Below, piece by piece: positions 40,161 to 51,281 of a DNA stretch of 64,000 nucleotides. A model generated the notes under the pieces. It ran no database searches and had not been told where the DNA came from. It saw only the letters and a program-made list of their open reading frames with translations. The DNA lies in assembly GCA_015039365.1 (NCBI GenBank), contig WION01000002.1, forward strand, positions 1,054,001-1,118,000, written 5' to 3'. Made by a program: the position numbers and the translations under genes. How positions within the stretch are numbered: the first letter of the stretch is position 1; every line of letters begins with the position of its first letter. This stretch comes from Amanita rubescens (Eukaryota; Basidiomycota; Agaricomycetes; Agaricales; Amanitaceae).

Positions 40161-42248
40161 ATGTCTGTTCCTAATACACTCTCTCGCTCTGCCCCTTGGG
40201 TTCTCTCCTCTATCTGTCAACAGCCTCCCTCTACCCTAATTACTGAGAAAATCAGGCGCTTCAATCTTAGCTGCGCGTTGCATCGGCCTCTCGATAGGGT
40301 CAATGTACTTGGCACCGACGATGGGACATATGGTCATACAGGGTACGCCCTTGTGTATCGACCGGCGGTTAGGGTTTTATATCCTGCAGATGTGTGAATG
40401 CCTTGAGTTGGGCGCAGGGAGGGCAGCTCCTCCTCAGTGGCGGCGATGACCTGACCGTAAGACTCTGGCGCATGGATCAATATGAAACAGATCAGGAATA
40501 TCCTTTTGTTTGCCGAGGCGCAATCAGGACAGGACATCGAGGCAATATTTTCAACGTCGCTCTCCTTCCTTACTCTACGAAAATGTGAGTTTTGTATTTC
40601 CGCTTTATACGGAGGAGACTTAGCGTCTCCTCAAGCGCCTCCGTAGCTGGTGACAAACAGGTTCGAATCATCGATGCAGACATAGCCTCCACAACCTCTG
40701 CATTGGAAAGGAGTTATGATATACGCCCAGACAATATTCGCGTCATTCGGTGCCATCGCAGACGAGTCAAACGCTTAGTAACTGAAGAAAGCCCCGACAT
40801 TTTCCTGACTGTCGCAGAGGTGGGATGTGGGCAGTGTGCTTTTATTACGCACGTTAACAGGATGCTCAAAGGACGGGACGGTAAGACAGCACGATTTGCG
40901 AACTCACCACGTTTGTGGTGAAGGCTCTTGTCCTCCCCCGCTCGTAAAGCTTAATCATGAACTATCTTCAATATCCTCTTCACCTTTGATGCCTTATCAG
41001 TTTGTTGTAGCCGGTGAATCTCCCTATGTACGTCGTGCCTGCTTGCCGCCAGTAAAGCGAACTTATATTACAAAGGGCTATCTGTATGACCGCAGGCACG
41101 TTGGGCGCCGATTCACAGAAGAATGGGGCTCCGTCCCCCGGGCAGGAGAGGACTTGACTACATGCGTCCGTCGTTTCGGAAGGCAGGTGGAATCTACCAA
41201 TAAACGATCACGAATGTTTGAGCACATCACTGGAGTCCGAGTTTCGCCGCAAAATGGACACGAAGTAAGTAGTTTGGGTTTAGGAGTCAGTATTCGCTGA
41301 GTTCACGTTCCAGGTGTTGCTGAGTACGTGCACCGCCCTTTGATCCACTCTGACAATAATGTGCTCCTCACAGCATATAGTTCCGACGCGGCATATTTGT
41401 ACTCCACATACGATGAACCGGGCAGCAATAATCCAGCTTTGCCGAATTCACCGTCAATCCCATCGTCCAATGCAACGCCGCGTACCTGCGGTTGACAAAG
41501 AGGCTACTGAACTTGTCTCAGGAGACGAAGATGAAACGCTAGTTGCATCTATTCGAGTGGACAATATATTCGGAAATCCGCCTACAGCTATGGAAGAGGA
41601 GGGAGAAGACCATGATAATGATGTCAACTATGATGAGGACGACGAAGAGCTGAGGGCCAGCATCATTATTGATGACTTAGCTCAGGCTACTGTAAGTCAT
41701 GCGGACTTCTTGCCTGATGTACCTGTCGTCCTTCCGCGGATGCGGTATCGCGGTGCACAAAACGTTGAGACCGTAAAAGACGGTAAGCCTGCAGTAGAAT
41801 GCCTCCTTTCTGAATAATAACCACATTTCAGTGAATTTTCTTGGTCCAAATGATGAGTTTGTCGCATCGGGCTCAGACGACGGGAATTTCTTCATCTGGG
41901 AAAAAGATTCGGGAAAGTTGCATGGCATTTATGAAGGTGATGGCAATATCGTCAACGTCATTGAAGGGCATCCATATCTTCCCATTGATTGCCGTCAGTG
42001 GAATAGACACTACCGTGAAGGCAAGCTTTCTCTTTTTCGCACTGGTTCATTTGACGAATTGCCATCAGTTGTTTTCCCCCGCGAGGGGTGCCAGCAAATT
42101 TTCAAGAATGCACAATGCAAATCGCATTGTTGAACAGAATGCTAATCAGGACCGCCCGCGGCGCTTTAGCTTCGCGGCAGTCCTCGCAGAAGCGCTCAGA
42201 TCGGAAGGAGTACCTCTAAATTCGTTACCTGCATGTGCTAACCAGTGA
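40161..42248 (+). CDS. WD40 protein of the DCAF6/DCAF8 type
   Basis: A putative substrate receptor for CUL4-DDB1 ubiquitin ligases. WD repeats begin GHTGCVNALSWAQGGQLLLS and GGDDLTVRLWRMD, then GHRGNIFNVALLPYS, AGDKQVRIIDADI, AEDGTVRQHDLRT and VAGESPY..YLYDRR. An acidic insert (EEEGEDHDNDVNYDEDDEE) precedes the last repeats: NFLGPNDEFVASGSDDGNFF-IWEKDSGKL and AVSGIDTTVKLFSP. The C-terminus is RRFSFAAVLAEALRSEG. Around 41986-41990 one extra base separates GHPYLPI from IAVSGID. Intron 42021-42068 has a GC donor. The start at 40161 is the first in-frame Met, only 64 bp after the protease stop, and is less certain than the rest. Confidence 0.8.
42021..42068 (+). other. Non-canonical GC-AG intron in the WD40 gene
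   Basis: The exon ends GIDTTVK at AAG|GCAAGC and resumes after CATCAG with LFSPARGASKFSRM. This reproduces the conserved VKLFSP end of a WD blade; reading through gives an unrelated insert. Confidence 0.75.
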
Positions 42249-42850
42249 ATAATGAATAATGAATCGTGATGTATAGGTATACACTTCTGTTTGTGGTTTG
42301 TCAACAACGTCTTGTACATGCTTTATATACTACCGTTCTACGATACGTTTCCCGACGACTTGCGCGCTCGAGGCTGCAGCGACCTGTCGTTGATTGTGGT
42401 GGCAATTGTTCAAGAGTTGTTGTGGCGGCAGGCCAAGCCGATTTGTAACACAAACCCAGGCGCTTACCTCTGTTCCCGATCTCCGTCAATTTACCCCTCA
42501 ACCCTCTGAAGGGTTCGTAAAAGCCTTGTTCCTTCTGAACCTGGCTGTCTGCTTACTTGTTATGTGAGTATCATCTCTTCACCATATTTCATATCAAAAT
42601 TACCCCTCTGACTTATTGCTCACTGCCTTGTTCGTGCATGGAACCTGGTCAATCATTGCATAGCTTTATTGGCTACTCTGTGTGTGTGTGATTTGGAAAT
42701 TTATTTTCCCTTCAAGCCTCCTGTTGGCAGTTTGGTCGAATCTTTTTCCTGGGGGTTTACCTTTGCGGACGACCAAACATCAACGTTGTCAACATCGAAC
42801 CGCCTCCATCTCATAACTCGTTTGCAAACCAACCTTTCGCTCTTGTTGTC
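42249..42850. other. Intergenic region upstream of the Ctk1-type kinase
   Basis: About 600 bp with no supportable gene. It holds a short TG run near 42677 and pyrimidine-rich stretches toward the kinase start, in keeping with a promoter and leader. No repeat or RNA gene is recognised. Confidence 0.4.
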
Positions 42851-45800
42851 ATGCGTACGCAGGGAAAACATAATAAGCGGTCTCGAGGTGACAAAGGTTT
42901 GGACGATGAGCAGTACTTAGACGTACGAGGGTCTGCCGGGGATGAAATTCGTTCCGAGTCCTACTCACGTTCTCACCACCCTTCCCACCAGTCTCAAGGC
43001 TACGTGTCTCATTCGAGCAGAGGTTCCTTCGAAGGCGACAGGGAACCATCGACTTCTCGCAGCAATCGTGACAATGACTCATGGCGTCGGGGGGAACCTC
43101 AGCATGACAGATATGACTACCAGCCTGCAGGTGGGTATCGTAGGGGAAGGCGGAATGATCAAACCTCTACTGCCTCAAATGCGGATAACTGGAAGACTCG
43201 TCACGAAGAACCAAATTTTCCCGAATCTAGGGATGACTGGTCGCAACACTATGAACAGAACTTCACAAACTCGAACTATTCCGAATCTTCATGGAACGCG
43301 AGTTCACTGGCTACATATGAGCCAAGAAGTGGGGCATACGAACCCTGGAGAACCGAGGAAGAGAGGGATCACTCTCACGAGGAGCGCACCCACGTCGTCC
43401 ATGAGGACAAGCCAGCTGAAAGAGGAAGTTCAGGTTGGCATCGGGATCAAAGGCGAGAACGTGGAAAGCATCATTTTCAAAGCGATTCAGGTTGGGACAC
43501 TCGCCGCAAAGGGAAAGAGTGGGATGAGGCCAGCCGATGGGACGAATCGCCATCGCCCAAAAAGCGACATTTAGAAAACAACGAGGACCGCTCATGGGAA
43601 CCAGGACCTTCTTGGCAGCGCACGAACCGGGATCATCCTGCCCCGTACCAGAATGGCCATCGGCATAACCACAAGCAGTCTAAAGGTGTCAAAAAGCATT
43701 CCCAGCAGAAACATAAACGGGACTGGCGAAATGATGATACCAATTTGAACAAGTATGCCTCTTTTACTGCTTCTTGTACTTGATTTTAATGCTCGACGCA
43801 GTTGGACACGAAGAGAAATAAATCCGGCTAAGGAGAAGGTTAAACCAACAATCAAGAAGAAACATCTTCAGTCGCCCTCGAGGTCTCGTTCTCCGTCCCC
43901 CGCTGAATCTTATCATTCACACCGATCATCTCGTGGACGTTCGAGATCTCGGTCGCTTACTCCAGCTACTCCAGTTACTCCAGCTACGAAACGTCGCCGG
44001 CGTGATTCAGATTCCATTGCTCCAAGGAGTCGTACTCCGAGCGATCGTGGGCGGGCGGGCTGGGTGCCTCGTCCCCACCACAATCCGCGTCCTTCTAGGT
44101 CTCCAAGCCCAAGCCAGACGCCAGACAGTTTTTCGGGCCGCAGAAGGTCATTGTCATCGGCGTCAAGCACGAGTGAGGACAGGAGTCCTAGCAGAACTCC
44201 ACCCAATCGACCGCGTGCTGTGCACCGGTTACCAACATCAACGTCCGCAGCCAACTTGTCGCCAACATTGACGCGAACATCGGGCAACAATTATCATCGA
44301 CACAATGGACCCCATCGGAATGGGAAGCACCAAACGAATTATAAATATACTAACGTAAGTGGTTCGTGCACACGCGCTTACATTGAATTAACGGCTGCGA
44401 AGAATGAGCGTCGATTAAATCTCGCGCATTCATCGAGTATAGAAGTTATGCCTCCGCCTGATACCATACCTGTTTCTCATACCTCACGCTCCGCAATTAA
44501 CACAAACGATCGGGAATCAAACCGAACCTTAGGCAAGCAAGGACGGTCTCCCACAAGGGAATCCAAAATCGGCATTACCGGGTCCCCGTCGACCCGTGCA
44601 CACAGGAGCGCTGGTTTTAAGCCCATTAACCAACCAAATCAAGCAAGCTCATCTCTCAAGAAATTCTTTCCCGGAGATGATGAAGACATGGATTTGGCCT
44701 CAGATGATCACCCTAGCGATGCGCCGGTGACATCGGAAAGTGGACCTGATGTCACAAAGGTACCAGATGACAGTCGATATCAGCGCAATGGGATATTGGA
44801 AGATCGTCGTGCTCATAGCCCGGATGCAAAGGCCGACGGCGTACAGTTGTCCCCCAATTTGCATGATCGGCCATCCTCACGTCGGTCGTTGATGGAGAAC
44901 AAAGACATTTTGAAAATCGTGTCTGGTCCATGTACACCATCAGAAACCGTCCAAGTCCGTGAAGGTGCCAGTCCATCCGCAACTACTTCGCGGGAGCTGT
45001 ATAAGATATTGAGTCAAGTCGGAGAAGGCACCTTTGGAAAGGTGTACAAGGCCCAAAACACGGTCACGAAAGTCCATGTGGCGCTGAAACGGATACGGAT
45101 GGAGGCGGAAAAGGATGGATTCCCTGTAACAGCAATGCGCGAGATAAAACTCTTACAGTCCCTGCGACATGAAAATGTCGTAAGATTGTACGAGATGATG
45201 GTTTCCAATGGTAACGTGTTCACATTGATTCATTGCAGGACATTATTCATCGTCGCCCCAGGCGCTGTTTACATGGTCTTTGAATACATGGACCATGACT
45301 TGACTGGCGTTCTTTCTCAAACACAATTTACTTTTTCTAACGCCCACTTAAAATCTCTTTGTCATCAGATGCTCGCAGGCTTAGCCTATTTGCATCACAA
45401 AGGCGTCATTCACCGTGACATTAAAGGGTCCAATATTCTTGTGAACAACCGCGGCGAATTGAAGCTTGCAGATTTTGGCCTTGCGCGATTCTATCATAAG
45501 CGCAGACAATCCGATTACACAAATCGAGTTATAACATTGTGGTATCGACCTCCGGAACTACTTTTTGGTGCCACAGTCTATGGCCCAGAAGTTGACATGT
45601 GGAGCGCTGGGTGAGTGTTGAGGAAAGAGTATTGAATGTGTTTATTGACCTGGTTTCTAGATGTATCATGCTAGAATTATTCACCAAGAAACCTGTGTTC
45701 CAAGGGAACGATGAAATCCACCAACTTGATGTAGTTCACAGGATTTTCGGCACGCCGACGGTTGAACGTTGGCCAGCTGTGATGAATTTACCATGGTACG

Positions 45801-46167
45801 AATTGATAAAGCCAAAGGAGAATATCCCGAACCACTTCCGTGAACTTTTCCAAAAGTGAGTGGTGAACTCGAGATTTCTGTCAGCTGTACTGATGTTTCT
45901 TAGATGGATGTCTTCTGCGGCCCTCGATCTAGCGGAACAATTACTGTCGTATGATCCCTCGCGGCGTATAACAGCAGTACAGGCTATGGAAGCTCCTTAT
46001 TTTATTGAAGAGCAGCCTCCTGCTGAACGTCCTGTTGGGTGAGTTGATTTGCGAAGAACTTTGACTCTGCTAACGTTTCTATCAGTTTGTCGACGCTCGA
46101 GGGAGAATGGCATGAGCTAGAAACAAAGAAAGAACGGGCCAGAAAACGAAAGAAAGAGACTGCATAG
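42851..46167 (+). CDS. CTK1: Ctk1/CDK12-type RNA polymerase II CTD kinase
   Basis: Cyclin-dependent kinase of roughly 1,000 residues. The first two-thirds are charged and RS-rich ([39 protein letters not shown]), as in CDK12/13 and many basidiomycete Ctk1 proteins. The kinase domain starts [18 protein letters not shown]. It has [21 protein letters not shown] (PITAIRE-like helix), [30 protein letters not shown] with the activating Thr, [19 protein letters not shown] and [15 protein letters not shown]. It ends [17 protein letters not shown]. Ctk1 phosphorylates Ser2 of the CTD during elongation. All catalytic residues are present. The stop is 79 bp from the convergent CSN4 stop. Confidence 0.9.
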
Positions 46168-46246
46168 TATCAAACATGAACACTTGGGACGTCTGTAAAT
46201 TATCAATGCTATCATATCATGGGCAGGAGTGAGATATCTATCTAGG

Positions 46247-47794
46247 TCACACTCTGACCAAACCTTTCTCGGTCAGATGCTGGACTATAGATTCAACCTG
46301 GGAAACGGATAATCAGCCTTGATCTAATGGCCAAAGCTGCATGACATACATTTGCAGCAGTTAATCGAATCTGGGCATCCCAACGTTTCGTAAAGGAGGC
46401 ACCAGTGTCTTCAGCTTCCTGTACGTCCCCCAAGCCACCGGCTTTTCCCTGGGCATCGTCCTCCTCCTTGTTACCCTCGAACCATATCAATCTATCGACC
46501 TGATCGATATAACCACGCAGACGCCCTTGTTCGATCATCTTGCGAGCCATTGTCTCTGCGGCACCGGGGGTCAGGTCTAGCAAAGCACCGAGACCCTTGA
46601 ATGTTATGTTCCTGTAAATTTTTGAGCTAGCCAGCAGATTATGCTCCATGACGGCTCGGTCGAGTACTGTTGCTGGACCGGTTCTTGTACTGGTTACGGA
46701 ATCATCATCGTTGTCATTTGTGGCTGCAGAGGCGAGACGATCATTGGAAGAAATAGCGATCTTAGCCAGTTGGTGGGGTTTCAAGGTAGCCTCGAATTTC
46801 TTTACCTCGGCCGGGCGGAGAATGTGATCGAGAAACATTTTAGAAAGGATGTTATAAGTTGACAACTCGGCAGTTCGTTCATCTCGATAAAGAGAAGCTA
46901 GTATCCGAGAACGGTTTGGGCCTGCCGGCGCCAAAACGGCGCAAGTGACTGCGGCCAATCTAGCGGAGATAATCAGCCCTATGATAGGGGTAATACATAG
47001 GAATGATGTGTTACAGCATGTGGCGCCTCTCTTCCTCGTCGATCTCTGCAACGTAGCTCAATTCATGATAACGACTTGCTGCCTCGAGGAATTTGCGGCT
47101 GTAATCGCTTATACGCGCCTGGCAAAGCTTGAACTGCAACTGTGTTTCACGATTAGAAGTTGAAAGGATCAGCAGGGCGGCTCGGTTATAGTACGTCTCA
47201 GCCTGCACGGAGTCTTCGTCTTCTAGAAGAAGGCGCACGATGCGAATGTAAACTCGTAGTCTGTCTTCATCTGAGATGGTACTGTGGAGACAAGTGAACA
47301 ATGTCGGCGCGTTGTAGGGCACGTCGGAGCGCACCGTTGACCTGAATCGAGCGAGATCCCCATGAGGACTCGAGCCGCTTCGCTCCATTCTTCTTCTTGT
47401 TCAAGGAGATCAGCGAGTTGGGATCTGAGACCATTGACCTATAATCGCAGATTAAAGAGACACAGGAAGCGCGCCAGATGAACTGACATACTTGCTCCTC
47501 ATAGCTTACGATACGAGGCTGGATGATGGATAGGGAATCTTCGAGAAGACGTTTGCGGAGAGTGGTGTCTTTGACGGGACCATCTGCGAGGAGCCTAACG
47601 AGTTCTGCTAAGACTTGCCTGGCGACGACGAGACTACTAGAGTCCTGGTTGACGATAGCGTCTACGATGAGATGGATATCGGTGACGGCGGCGTCTGGAT
47701 TAGATTGGGTGAGGGTTGAGTGAATAAGGGCGGAGTAGGCGGGACCCTTGTCTTTCTGGGAGAGCGACGCGAGCTGTGTGAGTTTGAGATCCAT
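46247..47794 (-). CDS. CSN4: COP9 signalosome subunit 4 (PCI domain)
   Basis: Subunit of the complex that removes NEDD8 from cullins. From MDLKLTQLASLSQKDKGPAY the helical repeats run through SYEEQV, QLADLLEQEEEWSEAARVLM, RLRVYIRIVRLLLEDED and YYNRAALLIL, then LCQARISDYSRKFLEAASRY. The PCI part reads ILASLYRDERTAELSTYNIL, MFLDHILRPAEVKKFEATL, MEHNLLASSKIYRNITFKGL, DLTPGAAETMARKMIEQGRL and YIDQVDRLIWFE. The last exon adds VESIVQHLTEKGLVRV. About 450 residues. Rpn5 is the nearest alternative, but the ESIVQHLTEKGL end fits CSN4. Its start is 54 bp from the start of the divergent YP-repeat gene. Confidence 0.9.
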
Positions 47795-47848
47795 TTGGTA
47801 TTCGTTGCTTACCCCGCACCGCCCCTCTTTTTCCGCCTCTCTTCTTCC

Positions 47849-50800
47849 ATGTCTCACAGCCCATCTGCCTCAGATACTCTGCTATTTACAGATCCTTTCT
47901 CAGCTCCAATAGACGTTTTTGGCCAAAAATCTCGCAGAACAACTTCCATTTCCTACAATCCTAGGGATAGATCTCAAAAACAACGACCTTTGTTGGTCGT
48001 AGTTCCCCCGTCCATCTTGAACCAGCATCATGGTCAACTTGGTAATGTCCTATCGCTAGGCCCAACCCAGAGACTCTCCCATGGCATCGTTATGCCTCTT
48101 TATCCCACAGTACGCTTGCTTCGCTGTCACTAACCCCCCTCACTCTGACTCTGGTCAGATGTATGCGCAACTAACAGCCATCGCCCGCGAATTTGGTTTT
48201 CCTAGCACCTCAGGCCTATGTCTATATTTATACTATTCTGAAAACGGGCTTACTGTGACGCCCCGCATATCTGACGAAACTTGGCACTCGTTGTGGGGTT
48301 CAGTTTTCGACGCTCCTCCTGCGGGCCGCACTACGCCTATCAACGGTGTAATTGAATTTGACATTGATCTTCGTCAAGCTAGGTGGTATTCGTCCTGGGT
48401 TTCTTCTTCCCTAAAGGATCATCCCCCCGACTTGTCATCCTCTGCATGTCCGAATACGGTCACCCCTGATAGCCGCAGACGCGGAGACAGTCGAGCAACT
48501 GTGGACGATGAACATGTCGACGACAGACGAGATACACCGACTCCTCACCGTGCCCCTTCTTATTCACAACGACAACATTTCCCCAAAAGACTATCTCTTG
48601 TAGAGAGGATAGACGTAGTTAATCCCAGGATGGTCTCGTCATCACCATCACCATCTCCATCACCAGAAAAATTAGTTGCTTTGGCCCAAGTCTTGTCGCC
48701 TATTGTACAAGAAAGCGAGCCGAGAACGGCCAGACAAGATCTTCAAACTCGCGTTCAGTCATGGCGTGTAAGTGCCATGCTAGAGCCAACACCACTGCCG
48801 GTAACCGGCCAGCCCAGTCTTGAACCAACAAATATACCACATACTTTGCAAATCGAGGTCCCTGCCGAAGAAACGGATGTTTTGAAACTAGAGGATTACT
48901 CATGGTCAATCAGTTCCGCCGGACCAGAGGACCGCGAGTCTCTTAGTTCCGCCCATTCTGATCATATTTCATCCGTTTATCTCGAAGACATATTGGCAGG
49001 TTCTGTATGTTCTACACCCTCTGTATGTACGACCATCGACCACGTCGATTATGGCTTTGATTCCCCAAACAATGTGGTGTGCGGTCTTCCAAGCCCTGAT
49101 ATTGCTCAAAGAGTCATTGAAAGTGCACCTCTAACTCCGATGACTGCAACGACCTGGGGTGCACCATCATATCCTCCTAGTCCTGCTGTTCTGACGGTAC
49201 CGACCACTCCCGACATTGGACACCGTGTGTTTGACGAGATGCAATGGTGGCCACACTGCGATTTCCCACCTGAATCTCAAATTGTACAAAAGTCGTCGCA
49301 ATCGTTAGAAACTCTTTACCCTCACCTGTGCATCTGTGCGTTCAATCTTCCGTTATTTCATTATCACACTCAAGCTTGCGTACCTAGATCCCGCCGTGTA
49401 TCCATTCTTTGACCTCTATCCTGCTGTGGCTGGTGCAAGTACCTCAGCACCCGATCGGAGCACTGGTGGGACTGCACTTTCAGTCACGCTGAAAGACTAT
49501 CCCTCTTTTAATTTATGCAAGTCTTTTTCGACCTACCTTTAGCAGCATTAATCTAACTCATATTTTCAGATCCGGCAGTTTACCCCTCCTTAGACATATA
49601 TCCCAGTATGCTTCAAATAACTCCGCTATCTACTCGCTGTGAATCAAGTGAAATATCTGTCGCTATCAATGCTCGATCGTATCCAAACTTTAATTTATGT
49701 AAGTACTAAAATCTTCACGAATATGCGCAGCTTATAGGGAAATAGACCCTCCAGTATACCCATTCTTAGATATCTATCCGCCGACCACCAAGGACACATA
49801 TCCTCTCTCGCTCCATACAGTCTTGCTATCTACTCGCAGTGAATCAAACGAGATATCATTGTCTCTGGGTGTTCAATATCCTGCTTTCAACTTGTGTAAG
49901 TACAGAAGGCATTGCAATTACCCGTAGCTTACAGAAGTGTAGACCCCCCGGTATATCCGTTTATGAATATCTACCCTTCAGTCGTGAAGTTGGACGACTC
50001 TCCTCCTGTTCAAGTCGAATTGTTGTCTCTCTCTATATGTTGTCATTCGTATCCAGTTTTTGACTTGTGTAAGCAGCCAAATTTCTTCTACCTTCCATGC
50101 ATATTGACTTCTTCCCAGATCCAGCTGTATATCCACACTTTAATTTGTATCCCCAGTAAACCGAATCAATTCTTGTGAGTTGCCTTGCATCTGCATCATT
50201 TCGTACAGAGGACTCAACGATAGCAGCTACCATAGCTGATGTGTTTCCTTTGGGTTCTTTCTCTTCCTGGGTTTATCCTGCTCTCGTCATCTGTATGTGT
50301 CATGACTGGATCGAACGCCCCCTGATCACAATGGATGATTAGACCCTCCCGTGTACCCTTACTTCGACCTGTATCCGTCCCTCATGGCAGGTATGTATTA
50401 CTCATTATCTCATTGTCCATGTGCCTATGCAACAGTCAATATAGACCTTTCGGCTTCCCAACTTATCACGCCTGCTGTACTTGTCAACGTACATTTGAAG
50501 CCTGGCTATCCGTTTATTGATATTTGTGCGTTTTGCATAGATTGAGAATGCGATGGGTCCTCATCACCACTCTCTAGATGCCCCCGCTTACCCATATCTT
50601 GATATATATCCTAGAACAGAGCCGCTTGATTATCCTTGTACATCCGCACAGTATCCCTCATTCGAGTTGTGTAAGTCCAGGACTTTCTTGTCATCCCTTT
50701 ACTAACAAAATGCAGACCCCAAATCCTTGAACGCTCCACCGCCTGAAAAGTACCCGGCACGCTCACGACCCAGGTATACACACTCCCAGTTGCATGAGCA

Positions 50801-51113
50801 AGTCTTGAAGGAAAGATCACCGGGACACGCGCGTAAAAAATCTCATCGGGATCTTTACTTCGATGTCTTCCCCGACGGAATCGAATCTACCGAGCTACTA
50901 GATGAATCGTATCCCACGCCTGACTCTGGCAACCTAACTCCCTTACTCAAAGGTTGCGCTTCAAGTACACGACTATCGTGGGTAAACGTATCATCGCAAA
51001 AAAAAAAAAATCTTTTCAATCTATGCGTCTTCTCTGGATGGACAAGTTTTACTTCAACTACCCGTAAACCTCCTGCCCTATCGTACAATGCACTGAAAAT
51101 CCAAGGGTGTTAA
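47849..51113 (+). CDS. Orphan protein with tandem single-exon YP repeats
   Basis: I do not recognise this family. Exon 1 (47849-48109) and exon 2 (48159-49335) encode about 480 residues: a Ser/Pro-rich start, a compact segment (LTAIAREFGFPSTSGLCLYL; GVIEFDIDLRQARWYSSW) that looks globular, then a disordered acidic region. From 49388 on, the gene is an array of small exons, each flanked by phase-1 introns that split a Tyr codon as T|AY. Each junction reads YPxFNL-Y-P(P/A)VYPxxDIYP, giving Tyr-Pro pairs at spacings 6, 4, 6. The linkers carry alternating hydrophobics (ISVAINA, ISLSLGV, LSVTLKD). The last exon is basic and polar (HARKKSHRD). R5 contains one frame break. The total is about 900 residues; no membrane segment or enzyme motif is evident. 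Confidence 0.7.
49388..50670 (+). repeat. Array of seven YP-repeat exons within the orphan gene
   Basis: Repeat exons: R1 49388-49516 (129 bp), R2 49570-49698 (129), R3 49746-49895 (150), R4 49943-50068 (126), R5 50119-50155 plus 50209-50292, R6 50343-50390 plus 50436-50525 (138) and R7 50578-50670 (93). All but R5 are multiples of three. Each begins with the last two bases of a Tyr codon followed by P(P/A)(V/A)YP and ends with YPxx(N/D/E/I)(L/I) plus the first base of Tyr. R2 and R3 share an LSTRxESxEIS linker, pointing to a recent duplication. Confidence 0.85.
49517..49569 (+). other. Non-canonical GC-AG intron in the YP-repeat array
   Basis: The intron between R1 and R2 starts T|GCAAGT where the intron between R2 and R3 starts T|GTAAGT. 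The acceptor TTTCAG restores L-Y-PAVYP, so the boundary is fixed by homology to its sister introns. Confidence 0.85.
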
Positions 51114-51281
51114 AAATGGGAAAAAAATAATCGTTGTCTTGTATTTGCGTTGCATGTTATGTTTTACAAAATAGATGTCAGTATGTGCTTTGGTAACTGG
51201 ACGAGTGAAACGTGATGGGTTCAAAGGTTTTCATCGTCGTCCGGATATGGTGGAGGATCGCCTCCTAAAGTATGTCCAGCG

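Noticed and set aside
42260..42509. Short open frames between the WD40 and Ctk1 genes as a small gene
   Set aside because: Several overlapping frames on both strands, none with family likeness or splice support; typical of intergenic sequence.
50999..51010. A12 run as a poly(A) or retroposon tail
   Set aside because: It lies in the last open exon of the YP-repeat gene (lysine codons) with no target site duplication or processed gene next to it; it does make the final frame less certain.
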